Positions 1 through 8,031 of a stretch of DNA of 49,125 nt are shown here, piece after piece. The stretch lies in NCBI GenBank assembly GCA_913060695.1, contig CAJXUA010000022.1, positions 1 to 49,125 of the forward strand, written 5' to 3'. The position numbers and the translations under genes were made by a program. The notes under the pieces are model-generated. The model made no database searches. It was not told the origin of the DNA and saw only the letters and a program-made list of their open reading frames with translations. Each line of letters begins with the position of its first letter. The stretch's first letter is position 1. The stretch comes from an uncultured Gammaproteobacteria bacterium (GTDB taxonomy: Bacteria; Pseudomonadota; Gammaproteobacteria; Pseudomonadales; Pseudohongiellaceae).

Positions 1-79
1 CCGGGAGCCGGACTTGAACCGGCACTCTATCACTAGAACCGGATTTTGAATCCGGAACCGCTGCAATTGGGTCCCCAGA
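1..79 (-). tRNA. tRNA-Leu (CAA), 3' end outside the window, atypical D arm
   Basis: Read on the minus strand, positions 7-23 form a perfect T arm (5-bp stem, loop TTCAAGT) and 39-55 form a perfect anticodon arm with loop TTCAAAA. The anticodon CAA lies at 46-48. Between them is a long variable arm with a 4-bp stem, as in class II tRNAs, so leucine is the natural reading. The acceptor strand TCTGGGG (73-79) pairs with TCCCGG (1-6), with G-T wobbles. The last acceptor base, discriminator and CCA lie outside the window. The D region (57-72) is odd: it is too short and lacks the usual GG of the D loop and the U8 position. The gene may be a variant or a decayed copy, although a good promoter precedes it. 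The opposite strand would give a TTG anticodon but has no T arm, so it was not chosen. Confidence 0.6.
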
Positions 80-90
80 TTAACTTTTCA

Positions 91-119
91 GTTATAAGTG
101 TAGTAGAAAGTATAGTAAA
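91..119 (-). promoter_or_regulatory. Sigma70-like promoter of the tRNA
   Basis: On the minus strand there is TTTACT (114-119) as -35 and TATAAC (91-96) as -10, separated by exactly 17 bp. The -10 box ends 12 bases before the start of the tRNA acceptor stem. This is a near-consensus promoter placed correctly for the tRNA. Confidence 0.6.
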
Positions 120-375
120 TCAAAATATATTTTAAATAATCCATGTATATCAATGCACTAAAACCAATGCATCATGGGGGTGTGTTGTGCGAAGTCCTTC
201 TGATCACTCATTGTGGTGTTTCACGTTACTCTTTGGATAAGGAAAGTATTGATTCAGCATGGCGGCCAAGTCTGCATAATGACTGCGCAGAGTAGCAAAC
301 CCCCTGCGCTTAGGACAATGTTTCACTGCCATAGAAATTAACGCAGCGATGAGAGTTCGTGCCACAGAACTTAAA
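120..375. other. Intergenic stretch without a recognised gene
   Basis: This stretch lies between the tRNA promoter and the end of the polysaccharide unit. It is AT-rich on the tRNA side. A 72-codon reading frame runs on the minus strand (204-422), but it overlaps the end of the deacetylase gene, has no convincing ribosome binding site and matches no family I know. No clear intrinsic terminator for the polysaccharide unit is visible. Confidence 0.4.
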
Positions 376-2247
376 CTAGTTGGAAGCGGGCAGTGAGAAG
401 AGTACTTGGGCGATGTCTTCAAATGGCCCGAGGACTAGCACATCACCTTGTTGTTGAGAGCCTTCGAGCCCTTGTTCATAAGTCCAATCCTTCGGGATAC
501 GAATGCTCAGCCCGTCGATCGCTCCATCGGTAGTGATCAGGACACGCTTTGTTTGCGTATTCACTGTCTCTACTTCAACCACCGCACTGTCGCGTACTGC
601 CCACCAATGGCCGAACTGCGCGACTGTACCGAACCATGCCCGTTCCTTAAATTCGGCGATAAAGCGCCGTTCGAACTCCAATTTATGATCGAGCACATCG
701 GTGTGAATTAGTACATTGACCACGCCGCCATGTTTTGCAATTTTATTGGCAAGTACTATCGCTTGATCGATGCGGTCGCCGAGTCGACCACGCTCATCTT
801 CTATGGTGATTGGTATCTCGAAGATGTCCAGTTCTGTGTCGTAGTTGCGGGAATAATTCATGCGAAAGGGCAGGTGAGTGAGAGTGCTGTTCGCGGTCAT
901 GCTCGAGCTATACTTGTAACCTGTCGCTAGTAGCATTTCAGGCAGTTCATAGGGCAAAGAGAGATGCCCGGGTCGGAACGAAACGGTTGTCTGTGGGCTA
1001 AGGTTGTCCAACAGGAATTTACTCACACGAAGTTCACCTGCAATGCTCGCCTCTCTAACTGTTTCGAAGTTGAAGACGAATGGCTGATAGCTGGGATAAG
1101 TCTCAGTGCCAGTACCAAGTTCCATATTCTTGAATTCATTCGAATGGGCGACGCTATGGCTTGCGATCTCCATGCCTTGGTCGTGCAGAGATTGCAGAGT
1201 GGCTTGGCTATCTTGCGTAAAGAACAAAGAGTCGTTGTAGTCGGTGACGTATTTTGTCTGCAAAAAGTATGTTGCTGGAATGCCTTGACTCGCCTCGAGT
1301 GCCGCATAGGTCGGCACATTCTCGATTGAGCGTGTAAAGTCGATGTCGTGCGTTATTAGCGCCGTGAATTCTTGGTTGAAGGGCGTCGTTAGAAATTGCA
1401 CCGCATCTGGGGAGCCATCTCTATGTACCTTAGCAAGAAAGCGTAGAAGGGTATCGATCTTAGGTTGATAGTCGTTTACATAAGTATCTGCGAGTCCCGC
1501 AAAACGGTCGTTCTGCACGCGCAGGATGAAATGCCCGAAGTCGAAACCGACGGCATAGGCGTAGCCAGTGCGGTCTCCCACAGTGTAGGAGTTTTGCGTA
1601 ATCGCGGCGCTACCATCATCGTAGGTGGCAAGCGGCGGATTCTTAAGCGTGTGATAGCTCACGCCAGGCATGGGCGCTGGATTCTCTAATGCCGAAAGTC
1701 GAATGGATGTTTCTGCGGTGTCTTGGAAGAAATTCCCATCGAAAATGCCGCTGTCAAAATTCAGCTCCAACAAATCTCGACGCTCTTCGGTAGATTCAAA
1801 GCCGAGCAACAATGGCAGCCCGCCACCGATCACAGAGAAAGCGATCAGTGATTTACCGCTTCGAACGTGATTCGCTAGCGCGCTTAAGGTCTCCGGCGCT
1901 GTGTTGGACCCAGTAATCGTAGGGTAAACTAGTATGACGTCGTGCTCTAAGGCAAGTTCGATGGATTCTACTATGCGAAAGGGAACACCAATGCTCTTGA
2001 GTCCGTGGGCGATGCCCAGCCATGATGCATCTCTATCTTGCAATAGCACGGCAATGCCGCTAGTGGATTCAGTAAAATAAACCTCTGGAGAGGTGCGCGG
2101 TGGAATTTTGATTGGCAGCTCAGTGATCTCGACAGGACCACTCAATTCTGGAAATGCTGGTAGCTCTGGTGTCAGTAGATTGTACGTAAAGACAGCCAAT
2201 GCGACGCCGAGCGATCCGAAAATCGCCATTTTAGAATTTTTACTCAT
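376..2247 (-). CDS. Membrane-anchored CE4-like polysaccharide deacetylase
   Basis: 623 residues. The N-terminus carries one membrane anchor (about 8-25), so the enzyme should face the periplasm. Residues about 60-280 look like a Rossmann or amidotransferase-like domain without an obvious catalytic triad. A NodB/CE4-like domain follows: THDIDF (metal Asp), then SHSVAHS with the His-x3-His pair, then FRPGH, and a late NVLIHTD motif that may supply the catalytic His. The C-terminus (about 550-623) looks like a small beta domain. The ATG overlaps the TGA of the upstream gene (ATGA), so the two are translationally coupled. The neighbouring GT2 synthase and TPR/beta-barrel protein suggest that it deacetylates a nascent exopolysaccharide, as the N-terminal half of PgaB does for poly-N-acetylglucosamine. 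The substrate is inferred. Confidence 0.75.
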   Translation of the reverse strand: MSKNSKMAIFGSLGVALAVFTYNLLTPELPAFPELSGPVEITELPIKIPPRTSPEVYFTESTSGIAVLLQDRDASWLGIAHGLKSIGVPFRIVESIELALEHDVILVYPTITGSNTAPETLSALANHVRSGKSLIAFSVIGGGLPLLLGFESTEERRDLLELNFDSGIFDGNFFQDTAETSIRLSALENPAPMPGVSYHTLKNPPLATYDDGSAAITQNSYTVGDRTGYAYAVGFDFGHFILRVQNDRFAGLADTYVNDYQPKIDTLLRFLAKVHRDGSPDAVQFLTTPFNQEFTALITHDIDFTRSIENVPTYAALEASQGIPATYFLQTKYVTDYNDSLFFTQDSQATLQSLHDQGMEIASHSVAHSNEFKNMELGTGTETYPSYQPFVFNFETVREASIAGELRVSKFLLDNLSPQTTVSFRPGHLSLPYELPEMLLATGYKYSSSMTANSTLTHLPFRMNYSRNYDTELDIFEIPITIEDERGRLGDRIDQAIVLANKIAKHGGVVNVLIHTDVLDHKLEFERRFIAEFKERAWFGTVAQFGHWWAVRDSAVVEVETVNTQTKRVLITTDGAIDGLSIRIPKDWTYEQGLEGSQQQGDVLVLGPFEDIAQVLFSLPASN

Positions 2248-3989
2248 CGTCTTTGATCCGCGTAGACTTCATCGAGTCCGTGCAGTGCGATGCCTGCAAA
2301 GGAAGACCAAAAACTTAGCTCAGTGCTTAGGCGATTGGAGATTTCATTTAAGCGCAATTGGTCACCATTAAAGGTGAGTTTGTCGGCGGAGAAAACTCGC
2401 TCGAAACGCAGGCTAAAGGAGTCGCCTTCTAGGCTGCGCTGTGGCTGATCGAACAATACTAGAATCGGTGTCGAACCGATCTGCAAATGCCACAGTTCTC
2501 CCTCGAGATTATTGCGCCCGTACGAGCGTTGAGTCTCGTCACCTAGCGAGCCAGTTTCTAGCGCTAAGCGCACTTCTTGTTGGTTGCGCAGTCCCCATTC
2601 GAGAAACGGCGTCATACCAGCAAGCAGTTGCTGGTAGTCGGTACGGTAATTCATGATGGTGAGACTAATGCCAGGGAGGTTTAATTCGTTGAGAAGTTTA
2701 GGCCCCCAGTTCGCGTGATCGCCCCACCACACAGGCATTACTAAGTCGACGTGAAGTGAGTCGCCTGCAGTCTGTTTCGCGGCAGTTATCGTTTGCAAAT
2801 AACGCTCTCGCCATAGGTCTTCTGCTAACAGATGGCCCGGCAACAAATAGGGCTCGATATCGAGTTGTACGCCCGCTAGTTGCTCGTTACTGTCTACCCT
2901 TGTGTTGTAGCGGCGAAACGCAGCGATTCTCGTCTGCAGTATTGTAAGGCTCTCGGGGAGCACATCATGCCGGTCGCCGATAACGGCCCATACTTTGATG
3001 TTTCTCTCCTTTGCCTCACGCACGAAAGCGCTGAGCTGTTGTGGGTTGGCAACTTCTCCTGCTGGATCTATAGGTACAGTGATATAGAACTCATCAAGCC
3101 CTTCGAGGTTGTGTAGCGACCAGAAAAAATTAGGATCATTTTGCCAAATACTTGGATTCCAAACCCAAGCACTGCGTGAATGATTAATTGGATAATCGAT
3201 GGCCGGTGGTAGCGTTATGGAGTTAATGCGTAAAGTCGCAGCGTCTGGTGGGCAGATGAAGGTGACTGCCTGCCAAGCCAATGCGTTGTCGGGAAGGTCA
3301 AAATAATGATCATCAATATTGGCATTTCCGCTCAAACTCAATGTGCCGATTGTGATAGTCGCTTCATTCTCAATATGCTGGGCAGTCGCAATGGCGATTT
3401 GGAAGTCACCGATACCCGAAGCGTTGACCTGCAGTCGTCTGTTTTTTGGCCATAGATAATTGGCCTTGAGCTGAATGCCAGCGACCTGATTGCCGTCGCT
3501 ACAATCTAGTTGCTTGCCCTCTATCCATTGGGCTCGTTCCTCTATTCCAAAAAGTACACTATCAAAGTCCGCCAGTGGATCGCTTTCCTGCACGGTTGGG
3601 GTTGCATTAGTGGCGATAGGCGCTGGTGCTGGCTCGGGGGTTATAATTTCACTTATGTCAGCTCTTTCAGGGAAGAAACTGCCTTGTAACATCACCTGGT
3701 TGTGAGTGCTAAGGTTTTGCTCGGAAGGCAGTAAGGAACTCCATAATATAGCGCTGGCAGGCTGCGGTAAGGATGTGGTCTCACATAACTCTGAGTTCAG
3801 CGCAGTATCACTGACGATGAGTAATTGACGCTCGCCAGTAGCCGAGTAAAACTCCTTGACGGACATGTCGTCTTGAATATCGATAGTGGCGCTGCATATA
3901 GCAATGCTTGCAGCAAGGCTGAGCTTGCTGAGGCAAGCAGCACACACAGTGCTAAAAAGGAGAGTGATTCTTGTAAAAATTAACTTCAT
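2244..3989 (-). CDS. Secreted protein with TIM-barrel glycoside-hydrolase-like domain
   Basis: 581 residues with an N-terminal signal peptide (about 1-27). After a short N-terminal region and a Pro/Ala-rich linker (about 110-135), residues about 150-265 look like a beta-sandwich. Residues about 270-530 look like a TIM barrel: the strand-like segment LDEFYITVPI, then GVQLDIEPYLLPG with a D-x-E pair at the end of a strand, DLVMPVWWGD, and ISLTIMNYRTD. A D-x-E at this position recalls the acidic pairs of GH18-type and PgaB C-terminal hydrolases. The gene ends in an ATGA overlap with the deacetylase gene, so together the two correspond to the two halves of PgaB. Likely role: trimming or binding the polymer during export. 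No close named family is recognised and activity is not proven. Confidence 0.65.
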   Translation of the reverse strand: MKLIFTRITLLFSTVCAACLSKLSLAASIAICSATIDIQDDMSVKEFYSATGERQLLIVSDTALNSELCETTSLPQPASAILWSSLLPSEQNLSTHNQVMLQGSFFPERADISEIITPEPAPAPIATNATPTVQESDPLADFDSVLFGIEERAQWIEGKQLDCSDGNQVAGIQLKANYLWPKNRRLQVNASGIGDFQIAIATAQHIENEATITIGTLSLSGNANIDDHYFDLPDNALAWQAVTFICPPDAATLRINSITLPPAIDYPINHSRSAWVWNPSIWQNDPNFFWSLHNLEGLDEFYITVPIDPAGEVANPQQLSAFVREAKERNIKVWAVIGDRHDVLPESLTILQTRIAAFRRYNTRVDSNEQLAGVQLDIEPYLLPGHLLAEDLWRERYLQTITAAKQTAGDSLHVDLVMPVWWGDHANWGPKLLNELNLPGISLTIMNYRTDYQQLLAGMTPFLEWGLRNQQEVRLALETGSLGDETQRSYGRNNLEGELWHLQIGSTPILVLFDQPQRSLEGDSFSLRFERVFSADKLTFNGDQLRLNEISNRLSTELSFWSSFAGIALHGLDEVYADQRR

Positions 3990-4008
3990 AGATTGATTCG
4001 ATTAGCCG

Positions 4009-5871
4009 TTAAAATTTATGTTGAATACTTAAGCTGATAGCTTCTTGAGTATAGGAGTTTTGGCGTGTGTTGCGGCTCAGGTCTACGCGCACATTGGTGT
4101 CATCGTTTATATCTACGCGGAAATACACATGATGCACATTGGTCTGGGTAGTGACATTTAACTCTGTCTCTGGCGCGTCGGTATAATTGTACCCTATTAA
4201 TAGTCGTGAATTTGTTTGCCAGTGCGCACCGATATTCCACCCGACGGTTTTCTCGCCCGTTTCGTCTTTGACTATGCCTACTCCTGGGGAAATCCAGGCG
4301 TTGACGTTGAGTAGGTAGTGCGTGAAATCAAGCTGCAACCAATTCACATCACCGCTTGCATATTTTGATTGAGTAAGTGCGATACCAAGCATAGTGCTGC
4401 CGATATTCTCACCGGCTTGCATTAACAGCGTGTTGCCGGCAAGCCTGATCCTTCGCTGCGGTAGAATCTCACTGTCAGAGGTGTGGGCTAGCGCGAGCTC
4501 GAAGGTAGAGGTGGTTCCGCTTAACAATCCACCAACTTCATACAAAGTATCGTCTAAACCAAAACGATCGGCGTATTCGCGTCTAAGGTAGAACTGGTGC
4601 CTAGATGCAGTACGATACCGATATTCTAGAGTTCGAGTTTGCCAATCCACAAAACCTGGCAGGTCTAGATTACTTCTCCCAATGCTTGCTGTAACTATAT
4701 GCGCGCTTGTGCCCAAAGGCATCGTGCGTCGCTCACGTCGCGTAGTAACGTCGATATGCTCGGGTGCAACTCTTTCTGCAAGATTTAGTGCTATTAACGC
4801 GGCGTCGTCTTCGCCCGCGGCCAATTCGACATCATATAAACCGACCAGCGCCTCGAGGTTCGATGGCTCCCGTGCAATAACGGCATTGAATGCGGTTCGT
4901 GCGTCTGAGTAGCGACGTTGGTAGTAATACACTCGAGCCTTCAATGTCATCGCTTCGATGTTATTGGCATTCATTGCCAAAGCCTGATCCGCTATGTCGA
5001 TTGACTCTCGATAGAAACCTTGGAAGGAGAGCACGCGCGCCTTTCCAAGTATCAGTTGCATATCGTTCGGATAGGTTTCCAATGCAGCATTAAGAATGCT
5101 GATAGCCTCGATGAAACGTTCTTGGAAGGCAATCACCATTGCCAATAAGAAAGAGACTTCGTTGGTTTCATTGGCCAAGGGCAAGGCAATTTTCAATGCC
5201 TCCTCAGACTGTAGAAACTCACCATCATTGCGAAGCCGCAAAGACTCTTGAATGAGTTGCTCATAGCTAAGCTGGTCTATATTGGCGGCGTTGTAGATTG
5301 GTGTACCACTACTTGATTGATCTTGGGAGGCGCTTGCTTGGGCAGCCAATTCGACGTCATTGAGCCCGGCAATCGCTTCTGAGTTCGATGGGGCTAGCGC
5401 AAGTACCGCGTTATACTGCGTGCGCGCATCATCATGACGCTGTTGATAATAATACATTCTGGCCTTCAAATTGAGGGCTTCAATATTGTTGGCATCTAGC
5501 GCTATTGCTTGATCTAAAAAGTCGATCGACTCCAGGTAGAGGCCTTGAAAAGAGAGAACCCGCGCTTTGCCAATAAGTAGCTGTATATCGCTAGGATAGG
5601 TTCGCAGAGCCGAATCGAGTATTGAGATCGATTCGTCGAAGCGATCTTGAAAGGCCACTACCATTGCCAGTAGATAGGCAACTTCGTTTCTTTCGTTTGC
5701 TAAGGGTAGGGCTTGCCTAAGCGTAGCTTCGGATTGGGGGAAGTCGCCGTTATTGCGCAGCAGCAAAGACTCTTGAATGAGGTCTTCGTAGTTCGGTTCT
5801 GCCGCATTTGAAATAGCAGCTGCGCACAATGTTAAAGACAATATAAGTGCTTTGATTGCGGTGCTAGTCAA
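4009..5871 (-). CDS. TPR protein with C-terminal YaiO-like outer-membrane beta-barrel
   Basis: 620 residues. The start is TTG at 5869-5871, two bases after the stop of the preceding gene, with GAGGAAG six bases upstream that supports this rare start. A signal peptide (1-24) is followed by two near-identical TPR blocks (about 26-182 and 203-360), joined by a Ser/Gln-rich linker. The last 230 residues are rich in alternating aromatic strands and end in Phe, as outer-membrane barrels do. They resemble the YaiO family. In pga, pel and cellulose systems a TPR-plus-barrel protein (PgaA, PelB, BcsC) is the periplasmic scaffold and export pore. This protein would be the export pore here, although the barrel is smaller than in PgaA. 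The duplicated TPR block is unusual. Confidence 0.8.
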   Translation of the reverse strand: MTSTAIKALILSLTLCAAAISNAAEPNYEDLIQESLLLRNNGDFPQSEATLRQALPLANERNEVAYLLAMVVAFQDRFDESISILDSALRTYPSDIQLLIGKARVLSFQGLYLESIDFLDQAIALDANNIEALNLKARMYYYQQRHDDARTQYNAVLALAPSNSEAIAGLNDVELAAQASASQDQSSSGTPIYNAANIDQLSYEQLIQESLRLRNDGEFLQSEEALKIALPLANETNEVSFLLAMVIAFQERFIEAISILNAALETYPNDMQLILGKARVLSFQGFYRESIDIADQALAMNANNIEAMTLKARVYYYQRRYSDARTAFNAVIAREPSNLEALVGLYDVELAAGEDDAALIALNLAERVAPEHIDVTTRRERRTMPLGTSAHIVTASIGRSNLDLPGFVDWQTRTLEYRYRTASRHQFYLRREYADRFGLDDTLYEVGGLLSGTTSTFELALAHTSDSEILPQRRIRLAGNTLLMQAGENIGSTMLGIALTQSKYASGDVNWLQLDFTHYLLNVNAWISPGVGIVKDETGEKTVGWNIGAHWQTNSRLLIGYNYTDAPETELNVTTQTNVHHVYFRVDINDDTNVRVDLSRNTRQNSYTQEAISLSIQHKF

Positions 5872-5872
5872 G

Positions 5873-6526
5873 TTACTTCCTCGCCTTCAGTAGAAATTTG
5901 AACAACTCGTTATTCTCCATTTCCAGTCGGATGCTAGCGCTGGCCGATTGATTCAAATCATAGGTAGAACGTACTAGGAGCACAAGGTACAAACTCGCAA
6001 GAATCGCCATTGCCGTGTGAGCCGGAGCGCCAGAGGACCCTAGGGCGTATATCAGGGGTATTAGCATGCATAGTTGGTAGGGCACAGCGGCTAAAAGTGA
6101 TGGGTACAGAGAAACTAGCCCACCAGCGGACATGCCGGCGATTAGGAAAACGATAAATGTTTCAGTCCAGCCAGCGAAATAGAACACATCCAATAGTGGC
6201 AATATACCCCAGCAGAGAGCCGACCCACAGGCGAAAACGATGTAAATGGCAGTCCAAAGATCGAAATGTTGACTACTACTATCGAGGCGGTTGAAGACGA
6301 TGACCATAGTGGTTCTTAGTAGAGTTAATATCACGACAGCTGCTAGCCAGAGGTTTAGCACGATCTGCTCTGTAACATCACGCAAGGTGAAGAAAACGAT
6401 CACCGCATTGACAATCGAAATGAAAAAGCTCGATTTACCATTGGAAGCCAATGCTCGTAGAGTCTCATATTGGATTCTAGCGCTGAGATCTAACTCAGAT
6501 ACTGGGTTTTCATTCGTATCCGTCAT
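5873..6526 (-). CDS. Six-helix membrane protein resembling a detached sensor input module
   Basis: 217 residues. The protein has a short acidic cytoplasmic N-terminus, about six hydrophobic helices between residues 32 and 192, and a C-terminal helix (SIRLEMENNELFKFLLKARK) that looks like the start of a signalling coiled coil and then stops. The layout resembles the membrane input domains in front of GGDEF or kinase domains, but no output domain follows: the next gene starts two bases after the stop in another frame. It may be a subunit that holds the synthase complex together, as PgaD does, or a sensor that lost its output domain. ATG is preceded by a GGGA sequence. It lies 107 bases downstream of the GT2 gene and is almost joined to the TPR/barrel gene. 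Function unknown. Confidence 0.65.
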   Translation of the reverse strand: MTDTNENPVSELDLSARIQYETLRALASNGKSSFFISIVNAVIVFFTLRDVTEQIVLNLWLAAVVILTLLRTTMVIVFNRLDSSSQHFDLWTAIYIVFACGSALCWGILPLLDVFYFAGWTETFIVFLIAGMSAGGLVSLYPSLLAAVPYQLCMLIPLIYALGSSGAPAHTAMAILASLYLVLLVRSTYDLNQSASASIRLEMENNELFKFLLKARK

Positions 6527-6633
6527 ATCAGTCCCTGTCGACTAAGAATGAGTGCATCGATATGTTTCAAGGTTTTCATTACTATTTCACTACTATCTGA
6601 CTTGCGTGGTTAATGTGCGAGAAAAGACAAATG

Positions 6634-8031
6634 CTATTTTTGCCAGTTCCCAGTTCGTGTCATGTCGCCCCACTTATGCTTAGTGTTGCGCAGCCATTCG
6701 ATTGACCCTTGGATCTTGTAAACCATATTGAGCTGTCGGTATCCGAAGGATTCAAGAAAAGCGAAAAAGATTAAAACTAGCACCCCTTTCATACTCGTAG
6801 ATCCTGGGAATGTAAACTCATCCAAGAGTAAACTAACGACCGACATGAGAACTGAGAGTTGAATGGCGAATATGTAAATTATGCTCGCGTCCAAAATGCT
6901 GAGCTGTTGTGAAAGTAGCAGGTAGGCGGTGAAAATATAACCGGCTAGTTCGACGAAGGGACTCAGCCATTCGAAGAGAATGAAGAAGGGGAATGCTACC
7001 CAGCCTATGGTTCCACTTTTTCTTCCGAAGAGTAAGCTTCGATTAAGCGTTAAACTTTCCGATAAGCCACGATGCCAGCGTCGGCGTTGTGATGCGAATA
7101 CTTTCAGTGACTCGGGTGCCTCAGTCCAGCAGACCGCATCGGGGATAAACTCGACTCGGAATGGCTTGTCCTGTGCAATCATCGTGCGATACATGCGCAG
7201 AATTAGTTCCATGTCCTCGCCAATCGTATTCGCCGTATATCCACCAGCGTCTACTACTGTGCTCTTCCTGAAAAGCCCGAAGGCGCCGGAGACAATCATT
7301 AAGCCCTTGATCCTTGACCAAGCAATGCGGCCGAAAAGAAATGCTCTTAGGTATTCGACCATCTGGAATATCGCAAGGAAATTGCTAGGCACGCCTTTGC
7401 TGGTGATGCGGCCATCTTTCGCAGTGCAGCCATTCGCGATTCTTATTGTCCCACCCGTGGCAATAGTTTCGGGATGGTTAAGAAATGGCTGCACGATACG
7501 CACTAGACCATCTGGTTCTAAGATTGAATCCGCATCGATACAACAGAAAAGTGGGGAGTGGCATACATTGATCCCTGCATTAATGGCATCGGCCTTGCCA
7601 CCATTAGCCTTGTCAACGAGCTTTAGATTCTTATGAATACGAGAGAGATAGACCTGCTTTATCTCGGCGCAGGGTATGCTGTCGCTTATATTCTCTGGGA
7701 ACGCTTGGAATTCAAACTCCGATAGCAATACGTCGAGCGTGTTGTCCTTAGAGCCATCGTTGACAACGATGACCTCAAGCCGTGGGTAGTGAAGCTGCAG
7801 AATCGATCGCAAGGACGATACGATAGTGGTGCCTTCGTTGTAGGCGGGTACGATCACTGAAATTGGTGGCTCGTTACCGTTGTTAAGGCTTTGCCCTCCC
7901 TGTGTTCGTTTCTGTTGAAGATAGGTGCGTAAGGTGTCAAAGGCCACGAGGTTCAACAGCAAATAGGAAGCGCTGCATGCCACTATATAGATCAGGAAGC
8001 CTAGGAATATCCAGTACTCTAGACCATTCAT
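6634..8031 (-). CDS. Processive family 2 glycosyltransferase (exopolysaccharide synthase)
   Basis: 465 residues from the ATG at 8029-8031. This start forms an ATGA overlap with the upstream HEAT gene and has GGAG seven bases before it. A TTG four codons earlier is possible but less attractive. One or two N-terminal membrane helices (about 5-30) precede the GT2 domain. Motifs run in the expected order: VIVPAYNEG, NDGSKDNT, DADS (metal DxD), GEDMEL (catalytic Asp) and QRRRW, the Q-x-x-R-W motif of processive synthases such as PgaC, NodC, hyaluronan and cellulose synthases. Three or four C-terminal helices would form the export channel. The length fits PgaC-type enzymes rather than BcsA, and no PilZ domain is present. 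It likely polymerises a UDP-sugar, perhaps UDP-GlcNAc given the deacetylase in the operon. The sugar is inferred. Confidence 0.88.
   Translation of the reverse strand: MNGLEYWIFLGFLIYIVACSASYLLLNLVAFDTLRTYLQQKRTQGGQSLNNGNEPPISVIVPAYNEGTTIVSSLRSILQLHYPRLEVIVVNDGSKDNTLDVLLSEFEFQAFPENISDSIPCAEIKQVYLSRIHKNLKLVDKANGGKADAINAGINVCHSPLFCCIDADSILEPDGLVRIVQPFLNHPETIATGGTIRIANGCTAKDGRITSKGVPSNFLAIFQMVEYLRAFLFGRIAWSRIKGLMIVSGAFGLFRKSTVVDAGGYTANTIGEDMELILRMYRTMIAQDKPFRVEFIPDAVCWTEAPESLKVFASQRRRWHRGLSESLTLNRSLLFGRKSGTIGWVAFPFFILFEWLSPFVELAGYIFTAYLLLSQQLSILDASIIYIFAIQLSVLMSVVSLLLDEFTFPGSTSMKGVLVLIFFAFLESFGYRQLNMVYKIQGSIEWLRNTKHKWGDMTRTGNWQK

Noticed and set aside
1-79. tRNA-Gln(TTG) on the plus strand
   Set aside because: The anticodon arm is nearly palindromic and would allow it, but the T arm and variable arm exist only on the minus strand.
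1-375. Integrated element at the tRNA
   Set aside because: No integrase, no att duplication and no phage or plasmid genes follow the tRNA in this window.
204-422. 72-codon frame on the minus strand after the polysaccharide unit
   Set aside because: It overlaps the end of the deacetylase gene, has no ribosome binding site and no recognisable domain.
6980-7636. 218-codon plus-strand frame opposite the GT2 gene
   Set aside because: Antisense to a gene with all GT2 motifs; the translation is rich in Ser/Arg/Pro without any domain.
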